A stretch of DNA of 49,702 nucleotides from a virus: positions 1 through 49,702 of IMG/VR virus record IMGVR_UViG_3300033150_000531; one strand, written 5' to 3'. Within the stretch, counting starts at the first letter, position 1. Every line of letters starts with the position of its first letter. The notes beneath the pieces were generated by a model. It had not been told where the DNA came from and made no database searches. It worked only from the letters and a program-made list of their open reading frames with translations. A program made the position numbers and the translations under genes. This document shows, piece by piece, positions 39,788-47,014 of the stretch.

Positions 39788-41212
39788 ATGATTCGAGTGA
39801 GGGAATTTAAGGCTCATGAGCTCGATCCCTGGAAACCTAGAGACATCCGCTTGTTGTACAAGTGGTGGTCTCGGGTTCAAGAGAAACTAGACCGAGCCGT
39901 CTATGACCTAATTGGGGCCTTGAAACGCCAATGGGATGCACACTTGGAGCGTCTCTTGGCGAACTTGGGGGTGACACGAAGGACGGTTTCGCAGGTGATA
40001 TTCCATAGAACCTGGTATCGCTTGTGCCACGGTCATCGGCTAGGCCAGATGAGCTATACCCACCAGGCCACTTGGGGCCGAGTGTGGGATCATCTGGTCG
40101 CCATGAAGGATTTGATGGGTGTCGTGGAAGAAGTTTCCGCGATGGGGTTGAGAATGCCCTCGTTCCAGACTGTCCTAGAAGACGTGAGGATTGCCCACAA
40201 GGGCGGTCGAAGGTTCTTGTGGGTCCAGCATCCGAGAGAGAATCGGGATGCAACATTGGGCTTCCGAGTTGAAGCTCGGATTGAGAACGATGAGAGCTTG
40301 ATATCAGATCCGCCCTACGGAGTGTTCATGATACTCTTGGATATCTCGGATGTCGTACCCTCGTGGGAGCGGAATCTGAGAGCTTGGGAAGAGACTTTCT
40401 GGTACGAGGCTGCCAAAGAGTTGAAGGTGATTCCGGAGAAGCACATCCTGGACCCGATCCATTGGCCGAGTGGATTGGCTTGGATCTGCTTGGATGGTTG
40501 GCATCCGTGCTGGGGGGAGGCTCACGATCAAGTGGTTGCCTGCTTGAAACAAGGGCGTCTAGGTCTCTTGCAGGCAATCGTGGAGACGTGGCTCGGGACG
40601 CCTTCGACAAGTGGATACCTGGCTTGGAATGAATGGTACTCAAGTATCCTAGGCGAGCCGATCACGAGGACCTGTGATGTGTGCGGATATGAGTGCCCAG
40701 AAGGAGAGCTCATAGTGTGCCGAGAATGTAGAGCACATGCTTGTCCTGGGTGTGTAGTTGACGATGTGTGCGTCAATTGTTGTTGGGTCTGTGATGGTTG
40801 CGAAGAACGATACCCAATATACCAGGACTACTATATGTGCCCTGAGTGCGAGCGAATATATTGCGAAGATTGTTGGGATGCTATGACCGGCTCATATTGC
40901 AGGAGTTGTCAGCATGAGGGGTGCGATCAGTGTGATATGGGATTGGAGCAATGCGAGTTGTGTGGAAAGATGCAGTGCAACCACTGCAAAACGGAGCTTT
41001 GGCCACAGTGTCCCGCTTGCGGTAAGACGATTTGTGGGGAGTGTACGGAGGCGCTCATTAAAGAAGGGGAGAAGAAAGGAGTACCTCTTGTAACGGACAA
41101 GAACACGTTCTGCTCGATAGTGTGCTATCGAGCCTTGAATCCATATGAGGATGAAAAAAAGGTCGAGAAGGACCAAAGTCAGGAAGAAAAGGAGGTGCAA
41201 AATGCGGTGTGA
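39788..41212 (+). CDS. E2-like conjugating domain fused to RING/RBR-like zinc region
   Basis: 474 aa. After a helical N-terminal part (1-135), residues 135-290 resemble a UBC fold; HWPSGLAWICLDGWHP (225-240) parallels the E2 active-site stretch in which an His is followed about nine residues later by the catalytic Cys in ICL, here C234. Residues 296-446 carry about 30 Cys in CxxC pairs (CDVCG, CRECRAHACPGC, CPECERIYCEDC, CELCGKMQCNHC, CPACGKTICGEC), consistent with several RING/IBR-type zinc modules. One chain could thus act as E2 and E3. ATG 39788 has GGGAGG upstream. It overlaps the JAB gene by 11 bases. Confidence 0.65.
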   Translation: MIRVREFKAHELDPWKPRDIRLLYKWWSRVQEKLDRAVYDLIGALKRQWDAHLERLLANLGVTRRTVSQVIFHRTWYRLCHGHRLGQMSYTHQATWGRVWDHLVAMKDLMGVVEEVSAMGLRMPSFQTVLEDVRIAHKGGRRFLWVQHPRENRDATLGFRVEARIENDESLISDPPYGVFMILLDISDVVPSWERNLRAWEETFWYEAAKELKVIPEKHILDPIHWPSGLAWICLDGWHPCWGEAHDQVVACLKQGRLGLLQAIVETWLGTPSTSGYLAWNEWYSSILGEPITRTCDVCGYECPEGELIVCRECRAHACPGCVVDDVCVNCCWVCDGCEERYPIYQDYYMCPECERIYCEDCWDAMTGSYCRSCQHEGCDQCDMGLEQCELCGKMQCNHCKTELWPQCPACGKTICGECTEALIKEGEKKGVPLVTDKNTFCSIVCYRALNPYEDEKKVEKDQSQEEKEVQNAV

Positions 41213-42434
41213 GAAATGTGGTGTTGAAAGCCAACAAGCTTGTCACAGATGCGGTAGGTTCATTTGTGACGAGTGTCTAGAGAAGGGAAAAGCAAGCTTC
41301 TGTGTCATTTGCGGCACAATGCGATGTGAAGAGTGCCGCAAGATCGACCCTGGATACGTTGGAGAGGGAGATGATGGCGAGTGGACGGATTGGCTTTGTT
41401 GTGAGCGTTGCCGATCCGAATGGCAAGAGTCTTGGGGGGAATATGGAACAACGTACTCCCTGAGCGAGACGGATAACGAGGGCAAGGAGACGGAAGGAGA
41501 GGAAAAGGCTGAACCAGAAGGGGTTGTTTATGAGCCTCGGAAGCTCCAGATCAGTGTCTATGCCTGGCAGAAGTTGCTTTGGTTCGCCAGACAGACGGGT
41601 AAGGAGCTCTCGGCTTGGGGCTTGACGGAAGACCCAAAACGGCCGTGGCTCTTGACAGATATTGTGTTTCCTAAACAGAAGGGAACCGCAACGTCCACAG
41701 AGATCACGGAACATGGGGCCGAAGAAACTCAGATTAAGCTCCTGAAGCGAGGGCTCAAGGTTTGGCAATTCGATAGAATCTGGATCCATACTCACCCAAA
41801 TATGGATCCTAGTCCGTCGGCGACGGATTGGAGAACATTCGGGGAAGAGTATGGACACCAGAGCTACTCGATCATGGTGATCCTTGGAGAAGGAAATCGG
41901 CTCTCGGTCCACTTGAGAGTCAAGAGCCGCATCGGGAAGAATTATGTGGCTCTTGTGATTCCGTTGGATTGGGAGTTGTCTTGGGACGCGGACGTACCCC
42001 AAGATTGGCGGGATGAATGGGCCAGGATTCAAGAAACCTTGGATGAAGATGATAACCGAGCCTTGGGGATGTACGTTGGGATCGGTGGTTACCAGAGCCA
42101 CTATGCGGATGCAAGAGAAAGAATGTTGGAGCAAGCCGAGAGCATGACGTCAAGTCCAAGACCCCAAGAAGAACGAGAGACCGCATATGCGGCTTATGGG
42201 GCTTATGAAGCTAAAGATGAAGATGAAGATTCCATCGTGGAGAAGAGAAAGAAATGGTGGATGTCAAGATTGGTAGCTTCGGCTGGCTTAACGCCGGAAG
42301 GAATGAAGATGAGGGAAGAAAGGAGGGCAGACTCGGACCCTTTTGGAAAACAGAAGGGAACAGGGGGAAACGGCTGGTTGGGAAATCCGAAACGAAAGAA
42401 GCGAAAGCGGAAGAAACGCCGAAAGCGGCGATAA
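41202..42434 (+). CDS. JAB/JAMM metalloprotease with N-terminal zinc fingers (deconjugase-like)
   Basis: 410 aa. The N-terminus has CxxC pairs (C3/C6, C14/C17, C22/C25, C34/C37, C42/C45, C67/C70) like the zinc region of the neighbour. The catalytic domain has E135 in GKELSAWGL and the JAMM motif HTHPNMDPSPSATD with H196, H198, S206 and D209, complete for Zn2+ and catalysis. A low-complexity tail (from about 305) ends in a Lys/Arg run. JAB enzymes release ubiquitin-like proteins; as the modifier has bare Gly-Gly, removal from targets is the likely role. ATG 41202 follows AAAGGAGGTGC. Confidence 0.8.
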   Translation: MRCEKCGVESQQACHRCGRFICDECLEKGKASFCVICGTMRCEECRKIDPGYVGEGDDGEWTDWLCCERCRSEWQESWGEYGTTYSLSETDNEGKETEGEEKAEPEGVVYEPRKLQISVYAWQKLLWFARQTGKELSAWGLTEDPKRPWLLTDIVFPKQKGTATSTEITEHGAEETQIKLLKRGLKVWQFDRIWIHTHPNMDPSPSATDWRTFGEEYGHQSYSIMVILGEGNRLSVHLRVKSRIGKNYVALVIPLDWELSWDADVPQDWRDEWARIQETLDEDDNRALGMYVGIGGYQSHYADARERMLEQAESMTSSPRPQEERETAYAAYGAYEAKDEDEDSIVEKRKKWWMSRLVASAGLTPEGMKMREERRADSDPFGKQKGTGGNGWLGNPKRKKRKRKKRRKRR

Positions 42435-42470
42435 ATTGGTGGAGAATCTGAGAAAAAAGGAGGTTGAGTC

Positions 42471-43190
42471 ATGGATATTCAGGAACGAGGAACACGGTAT
42501 GCGGACTTGCTTCCGCTAAAGAATGTGGAGCAGTTGCATGTAGGGGTAATCGGGGTCGGGGGCCTTGGGTATCCAATCGTGAGAGCCTTGGCATCTATTG
42601 GGGTTGGACATATGGAGTTGTTCGATCCGGATCGGGTTGAGGTCGTGAACCTAGGGACCCAAGGATGGTGCCAGGATCACGTGGGCCTCTGGAAAGTAGA
42701 GGCGGCCGCACAAGAGGCTCAACGATTGAACAAGAGCGTCTCTATCGGTCAACATCGGGAGACATTCGAGGAAAACATGATTGTGCCTTGGGATTTGACG
42801 TTTGTGTGCGTCGATTCCATGAAGGCGCGAAAAGATGTGGTGACGGCGTTCTCTCGGAAACGATATGACTATCCAAGAACGTTGGTTGAAGGTCGGATGG
42901 GGGCAGAGGCTTTTGAGTTCCATATACTCCAGACGTTGAATGATGTAGAGCGTTGGCGTCGGGAGTATTGGTTTCCGGATTCAGAGGCGGTTCGAGAGCC
43001 TTGTACAAGAAGGGCAACGATGTGGTGCGGAGTCTCGACGGGAGCTTTGATGGCCGGATATGGTCTCAAGGCTCACTTTGGAATCCTGAAGATTAAGGAT
43101 TTGGTGGGTTGTTGGATTTCTGGGTTCTGTCGGGCCGTTTGGGAGTCTGATGTAGAGGCTTCCGAGATGGCAGAGGCAATCTCGGAATAA
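42471..43190 (+). CDS. E1-like/ThiF-family adenylating enzyme
   Basis: 239 aa. The ThiF/E1 Rossmann core is clear: GVIGVGGLG (25-33), acidic ELFDPDRVE (49-57) and VCVDS with D115. It would adenylate the Gly-Gly end of the modifier and pass it to a Cys; candidates are C178 (EPCT) and C186. The usual NLxRQ after the acid strand is NLGTQ here, so the conserved Arg is missing, an oddity. There is no second adenylation domain and no ubiquitin-fold domain, as in bacterial E1s. AAAGGAGG gives the start. A terminator follows, closing the unit. Confidence 0.82.
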   Translation: MDIQERGTRYADLLPLKNVEQLHVGVIGVGGLGYPIVRALASIGVGHMELFDPDRVEVVNLGTQGWCQDHVGLWKVEAAAQEAQRLNKSVSIGQHRETFEENMIVPWDLTFVCVDSMKARKDVVTAFSRKRYDYPRTLVEGRMGAEAFEFHILQTLNDVERWRREYWFPDSEAVREPCTRRATMWCGVSTGALMAGYGLKAHFGILKIKDLVGCWISGFCRAVWESDVEASEMAEAISE

Positions 43191-43199
43191 AAGTTTCCG
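43186..43199 (+). repeat. AATARRARTTTCCR box, copy at E1 stop
   Basis: AATAAAAGTTTCCG overlaps the E1 stop codon. Related copies: 39034-39047, 43275-43288, 43773-43786. All four lie at gene borders within or at the edge of the cassette and nowhere else noticed. Confidence 0.45.
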
Positions 43200-43209
43200 G
43201 TGAAGACAA

Positions 43210-43248
43210 GGGCACCGATGTCAAGAGGCGTCGGTGCCCTATTTTTTG
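43210..43248 (+). terminator. Terminator of the E2-JAB-E1 unit
   Basis: GGGCACCGA-N12-TCGGTGCCC (perfect 9 bp) followed by TATTTTTT. It ends the ubiquitin-like pathway mRNA 20 bases after the E1 stop. Confidence 0.88.
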
Positions 43249-43448
43249 TCTAGAGTTGGACAAGAGGAACTGGGAATAGAAGTTTCCATTTAAGGGCTTG
43301 ATTTGAATTGGGATGTAGTAAGGTTTTGGTTGGAATTAGAGAATGAATTGGATTGAGTTTTGACGGCGCCCATCAGCGGAATCCGTTACGCTATCGACGG
43401 CAATCGGTGGTGGACCGATTAGAGAAAAGAGATGAAAGGAGGTGCGAG
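43249..43448 (+). promoter_or_regulatory. Leader region of the 105-aa gene
   Basis: Contains the AATAGAAGTTTCCA box (43275-43288), GAATTG-type repeats (43299-43350), a TTGACG that could be a -35 (about 43364) and a leader hairpin AATCGG-N7-CCGATT (43402-43420). Order matches that before the genes at 39226 and 43924. The -10 is not clear. Confidence 0.45.
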
Positions 43449-43766
43449 ATGGTGCTTGTGAGAGGAATAAGGGCAAGGCGATGGGGAGAGGATGGGTATT
43501 TGATCTCGACACCTTGTGGAAGCTTTTGGGGTGTCGATGTTGGAGGGTTTCGATTGGGAGAGGATGCAGCTTTTGGGGTGGTCGTACTGATCGAATGGAT
43601 CGGGAAACATGAGGAGGAGCACATAAGGCAAGTGATGGAAGGCAAACACGCGACGTTTGTGTTAGCCCTTACGAGAGACGAGGTGGAGGAGTGGTTGCAG
43701 AAGGAGCAGACGGTGCAGAACCGTCGGAATCCTCGGCGTACTGAGGATTTGGAGATTTTGAATTGA
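43449..43766 (+). CDS. Hypothetical cassette protein
   Basis: 105 aa, mostly beta at the N-terminus (GYLISTPCGSFWGVDVGGFRL) and helical, charged at the C-terminus. AAAGGAGGTGCGAG precedes the ATG. It stands in its own unit after the ubiquitin-like genes with the same style of leader, so it may act in the same process, but no family is recognised. Confidence 0.55.
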   Translation: MVLVRGIRARRWGEDGYLISTPCGSFWGVDVGGFRLGEDAAFGVVVLIEWIGKHEEEHIRQVMEGKHATFVLALTRDEVEEWLQKEQTVQNRRNPRRTEDLEILN

Positions 43767-43772
43767 GGGGCT

Positions 43773-43786
43773 AATAGGAGTTTCCG
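43773..43786 (+). repeat. AATARRARTTTCCR box upstream of the hairpin gene
   Basis: AATAGGAGTTTCCG, eight bases after the stop of the 105-aa gene and about 60 bases before the promoter of the hairpin gene. Confidence 0.45.
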
Positions 43787-43833
43787 CCTAGAGATTTGGA
43801 TCATAGGGTGGGTGATGCCTTGAATGCCCGCCC

Positions 43834-43862
43834 TTGACAAGCTTTCGCCCGTCGTGTATGGT
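43834..43862 (+). promoter_or_regulatory. Sigma70-type promoter of the hairpin gene
   Basis: -35 TTGACA (consensus), spacer 17, -10 TATGGT, predicted start about 43869. A leader hairpin TTGGTCGG-N7-CCGATCAA (43872-43894, one G-T pair) begins at the mRNA 5' end. Confidence 0.75.
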
Positions 43863-43923
43863 GTTCGGCGGTTGGTCGGTGCGTTGCCGATCAAAGGGTT
43901 TTCTTACAAAAGGGGGTTTGATT

Positions 43924-44403
43924 ATGGCGAAGGGACAAGCACAAGCAACGGTTCCGCAGGACGTTGAGGAAATCTTGGGCCAGGGGTTTGAAACCCTGGC
44001 CGAGAAGGTGGCGTCGATGGTAGATCGTGAATATCTACCATCGGCATTGGTTTTGATTCGGCTTGCATGGTTGCAAGCCGAGGCGTGCAAGGCCAAAGAA
44101 TCAAAGTTCCTGTGGAAGGCGTTGTGGCCTTCCGATTTCGCAACCCTGGCCAACTATTGGCCAGGGGGTTGCGAAAACTGGGAAATGTTCCATGAGAATG
44201 TGACAAGCGTTCTCATGGAACAAGGGATCATATCGTTTTCGCCTGGAAGGAAAGGCGAAAACGATCGGAAACCTAAGCCACCACGTGTTCGGTTAGGGCA
44301 AGCGTCCTCCACCTTCCATGGCCAGGATGATCTAGATAACATCCTGGCCAAGACCTTAAAAACCTTGGCCAGAAAACAGAAGAAAAAGAAAACGAACCGT
44401 TAA
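43924..44403 (+). CDS. Hypothetical helical protein encoded by a chain of DNA hairpins
   Basis: 159 aa, helical (DVEEILGQGFETLAEKVASM, LVLIRLAWLQAEACKAKESK), no TM, with a Lys/Arg-rich C-terminus. AAAGGGGG precedes the ATG after an intervening spacer. No family recognised. What is remarkable is the DNA: from 43978 to 44371 nearly every segment belongs to an inverted repeat, most of them perfect, while the frame stays open. The unit has its own promoter and terminator. It may be a true protein gene under extreme RNA-structure selection, or mainly a structured RNA that is also translated. Confidence 0.6.
   Translation: MAKGQAQATVPQDVEEILGQGFETLAEKVASMVDREYLPSALVLIRLAWLQAEACKAKESKFLWKALWPSDFATLANYWPGGCENWEMFHENVTSVLMEQGIISFSPGRKGENDRKPKPPRVRLGQASSTFHGQDDLDNILAKTLKTLARKQKKKKTNR
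43978..44371 (+). repeat. Array of nine successive inverted repeats within one gene
   Basis: Stems in order: 43978-44001 GGCCAGGG; 44016-44042 GATGGTAGAT; 44059-44080 CGGCTTGCA; 44114-44133 GGAAGGC; 44136-44176 an 18-bp stem with a two-base bulge starting TTTCGCAACCC; 44187-44221 GTTCCATGAGAA; 44232-44265 ATCGTTTTCGCCT; 44319-44350 TGGCCAGGATG; 44345-44371 TGGCCAAG, which shares an arm with the one before and so is an alternative fold. Loops are 3-11 bases. Arms at 43978, 44136, 44319 and 44345 share GGCCA(G), so cross-pairing is also possible. Confidence 0.9.
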
Positions 44404-44409
44404 ACGCAA

Positions 44410-44445
44410 GGGCGGATGGTCTCCGGATCATCCGCCCTTTTTTTT
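44410..44445 (+). terminator. Terminator of the hairpin gene
   Basis: GGGCGGATG-N10-CATCCGCCC (perfect 9 bp) followed by eight T, seven bases after the stop codon. Confidence 0.92.
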
Positions 44446-44889
44446 GTGCCCATATACTCTCCAAATAGTTCGCCATGCCTCTAGCATCTTCCAGCCGCAT
44501 ATGGTTTGCTTTTCCGTTGTTCGCGGTCCGACATGCTGGCCGCCGAACGCGGTCGGCCCCCGTTGCTCATGGCCATTTTGGGGGAAACACCCCATTCACA
44601 CCAGTTCCCCCCGCCCCTTATCCTCCAATTGCCTCCACCCCTCCCCACCCGAAGAGGCCCGAAGAATGCCAACCGAGCCCGTTGGTCATCTTGGCCCCCT
44701 TCGGGAAAACTGGCCCCCTTCGATCCCCAACCATTTGCTTTTTCAAACATCCCCGCTACAATGAGAGCATCCACCCCACCCTACGTCCACCCCCCCTTAT
44801 CCGGCCCCCGAGCCCGAACTACGGCCAAACCGGCCAGAACGACCAAATCGGACTCGAAGTTGGTTCCCCCGAACGGAGTCACCGGAACC
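44446..44889 (+). promoter_or_regulatory. C-rich control region before the replication operon
   Basis: About 440 bases without a convincing gene. The plus strand is unusually C-rich (44560-44720) and has a direct repeat GGCCCCCTTCG (about 44692-44722). A promoter is likely at 44735-44762: TTGCTT, spacer 16, TACAAT, with a start near 44769. The open frame that runs through it is Pro-rich and low-complexity and overlaps the promoter, so I do not count it as coding. Confidence 0.5.
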
Positions 44890-45417
44890 ATGAGTACCAA
44901 TATACCTACACCACCCCAACCTTGGACACCTCTCGAACTCCCAAACGACAACTCGGGTCCCTTACTTGCCGTGGACCTCGAATCCTTCCTAGAGGAGCCT
45001 CTTGCTCGTGGTGCATCCAATGATGCCTGTGCTTCCTATCTTCTCCAACTTCTCCAGAGTACCGCGAAACTTTCCCCACCCAAACGCCCTCTCCTCTTCC
45101 TGTACTACCTGCACGCAGACACCCTAGAGGGTTATCACGCTCTCACGGACTTCCTGGAACGACACCGGATCCCTTTCGAGCCGCCGGACACTCGTTGGAC
45201 CGACTATCCGGACCACTACTACAGGGTCCGTTGTTTTATTCCACCGGGAGCCATCATCCTTACGTCCCGAACCCCCTCGGGCCAACTCCTACGCCATCTT
45301 CAGATCCAGCTACCTACGCCCCCGGCCACACTCCTGGAGGACATTCTGAACTCTTCGAGCTTCCCAGACGGGCCAGATGAGACAGCCCAAAACAACAAGG
45401 ACGACACTGACACCTGA
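44890..45417 (+). CDS. Hypothetical protein, first gene of the replication/packaging operon
   Basis: 175 aa from ATG 44890, which is downstream of the predicted promoter; longer in-frame starts exist at 44506 and 44761 but lie upstream of or within it. After a Pro/Thr-rich start, residues 25-150 look globular (LLAVDLESFLEEPLARGAS, RPLLFLYYLHADTLEGYHAL), and the tail is Asp/Ser-rich. No family recognised. It precedes the ATPase and may act in replication or its control. Confidence 0.5.
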   Translation: MSTNIPTPPQPWTPLELPNDNSGPLLAVDLESFLEEPLARGASNDACASYLLQLLQSTAKLSPPKRPLLFLYYLHADTLEGYHALTDFLERHRIPFEPPDTRWTDYPDHYYRVRCFIPPGAIILTSRTPSGQLLRHLQIQLPTPPATLLEDILNSSSFPDGPDETAQNNKDDTDT

Positions 45418-45455
45418 GCCAGCGGAGAACAGAAAGCACAGGGAAACTAACACCC

Positions 45456-46586
45456 ATGACAGCTAATGCTCCTTACACTCACGAGCGGATGGTTCAATCT
45501 CCTGAGGTGGGGGTTCGTAGGGATACTTCTTTCGACGATCCAACCCCGATAACCCCGATAACCCCGACCCCAATTCCGAACAATCCCGACCTTCTTCGGC
45601 AGGATCTTAACCTCTCCTTCGAGGTTCCGTCCACGTGGCTTCCTCGCAAGTGGTCCGAGGCAGGTCCCCAAGAAAACCTGGACTGGTTCTGGGAAGGCTA
45701 CCTGGGCCGGGGCACCATCACCATGCTCTCCGGCTACCCCAAGTGCGGCAAAACAACCCTTCTCGTCCACGTACTCCGCCTCATGAGCCATCCGGACGGG
45801 GGGTCCCTCGGTACTCCCATCGCACCGGCCAAGGTTCTCATCGTATCCGAGGAAGCCGGGCTCCTATGGTCCCGACGAGCCGATGAGCACAACATCGACG
45901 GCTGGGTTCTCCCTCATCCCTTCCCCCAACGCCCAACACTCCCGGTCTGGTTGGCCTTCACGGAATATTTAGAGCACCTCATGGACCACTACGACTTCGA
46001 GGTTCTGGTCCTGGACACGTTCGCAAGCCTGGCCCCCATCCTCGACGAGAACAACTCCGTCGAGATGTTGAACGCCCTCAACCCACTCCGTAGGTTTCGG
46101 AACGCAGCCGTCCTGCTCGTCCACCATCTCCGGAAGTCCGATGCTCACTCCGGCATGGGGGGTCGGGGCTCCAACGCTCTTCCGGGCTTCGTGGACATCA
46201 TCCTGGAGCTTCGGGCCTACGATAACCTGCACCGCGAAGACCGACGCCGTATCCTAACCGCCTACAGCCGCTTCCCCGAAACCCCACCCGAACTCATCCT
46301 GGAACTTTCGGATGACGGCCTACGTTATGATGTCTTCGAGGGACCCCGTGACAGCTTCCAGGACCGCCGAATCCGAGCCCTCGTGGCCCTCATTCAGGCC
46401 GCCCGAGAGCCCCTCACGAAAGACGACATCCTGACTCGGTGGCCCAAGGGACCTATTCCAAAGCCCAGTCCTGCCACACTCCGTCGTGATCTCCAGGACG
46501 CCACCCAACGAGGTCTCATCCAGGTCCAGGGCACCGGTGTCCGCAACGATCCCTTCCTCTTCTCCCCGGCCCCACCCTCATCCTGA
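45456..46586 (+). CDS. RepA-like RecA-fold replication ATPase (AAA_25 type)
   Basis: 376 aa. Walker A GYPKCGKTT (93-101), Walker B VLVLDT (183-188), LLVHHLRKSD (221-229) and GGRGSNALPGFVDIILEL (235-252) are the marks of AAA_25/RepA-like hexameric helicases used by plasmids and phages. The first 50 residues are Pro/Thr/Asn-rich; the last 90 (RRIRALVALIQAAREPLTKD onward) look like a winged helix. Likely helicase or loader for phage replication. The large gene-free region after it has repeats fitting an origin. Confidence 0.75.
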   Translation: MTANAPYTHERMVQSPEVGVRRDTSFDDPTPITPITPTPIPNNPDLLRQDLNLSFEVPSTWLPRKWSEAGPQENLDWFWEGYLGRGTITMLSGYPKCGKTTLLVHVLRLMSHPDGGSLGTPIAPAKVLIVSEEAGLLWSRRADEHNIDGWVLPHPFPQRPTLPVWLAFTEYLEHLMDHYDFEVLVLDTFASLAPILDENNSVEMLNALNPLRRFRNAAVLLVHHLRKSDAHSGMGGRGSNALPGFVDIILELRAYDNLHREDRRRILTAYSRFPETPPELILELSDDGLRYDVFEGPRDSFQDRRIRALVALIQAAREPLTKDDILTRWPKGPIPKPSPATLRRDLQDATQRGLIQVQGTGVRNDPFLFSPAPPSS

Positions 46587-46942
46587 CCTGGTTCCGAACC
46601 AGTCCTGAACCGGTCCCGAACCACCCCCGGAACCAGTTTGCCCCCACTCCGTTTCGTTTCATGTCACTTATAAGAGAGAGGATGAATGAAATAAAACGGC
46701 CCTCACAAAAGGCCAGTCCCACTGAAAATGGGGGGCTTCCCTACGAACCCCCACCCTCCTGGAGAACCAGCACTTGTGAGCCTAGGTAATTTAGGTAATC
46801 TGGGACCCTATAAAAATAGCTCGCTGACATGAAAAATTAAATTATTGTTTTATTTCACATGATCCGAAACCAGATGACACCAATAATTAGAATACTAAGG
46901 GGTAATGCTTGTGAAATCGTGAAATGTCTCCTACAGCCCATT

Positions 46943-46971
46943 TGACGGCCCTTTTCCCCCTCCTTATACAT
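46943..46971 (+). promoter_or_regulatory. Sigma70-type promoter of the packaging operon
   Basis: -35 TTGACG, spacer 17, -10 TATACA, predicted start about 46978. It would drive the genes from 47061 into terminase and the late operon. Confidence 0.72.
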
Positions 46972-46981
46972 ATAGAGAGCG

Positions 46982-47014
46982 AGCGTGACATGCTTTCGTT
47001 TCATGTCACGCTCT
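46982..47014. promoter_or_regulatory. Operator-like palindrome at the transcription start
   Basis: GAGCGTGACATG-N9-CATGTCACGCTC, perfect 12-bp arms, starting a few bases after the predicted start site. Either a repressor operator or a 5' hairpin in the mRNA. One arm contains the direct repeat of the region. Confidence 0.7.

Noticed and set aside
43978-44371. CRISPR-like array or terminator cluster
   Set aside because: The hairpins have different sequences and irregular spacing, no shared direct repeat and no cas genes. A coding frame runs through all of them.
44506-44889. N-terminal extension of the 175-aa protein
   Set aside because: Pro-rich low-complexity translation that overlaps the predicted promoter at 44735-44762; ATG 44890 is preferred.
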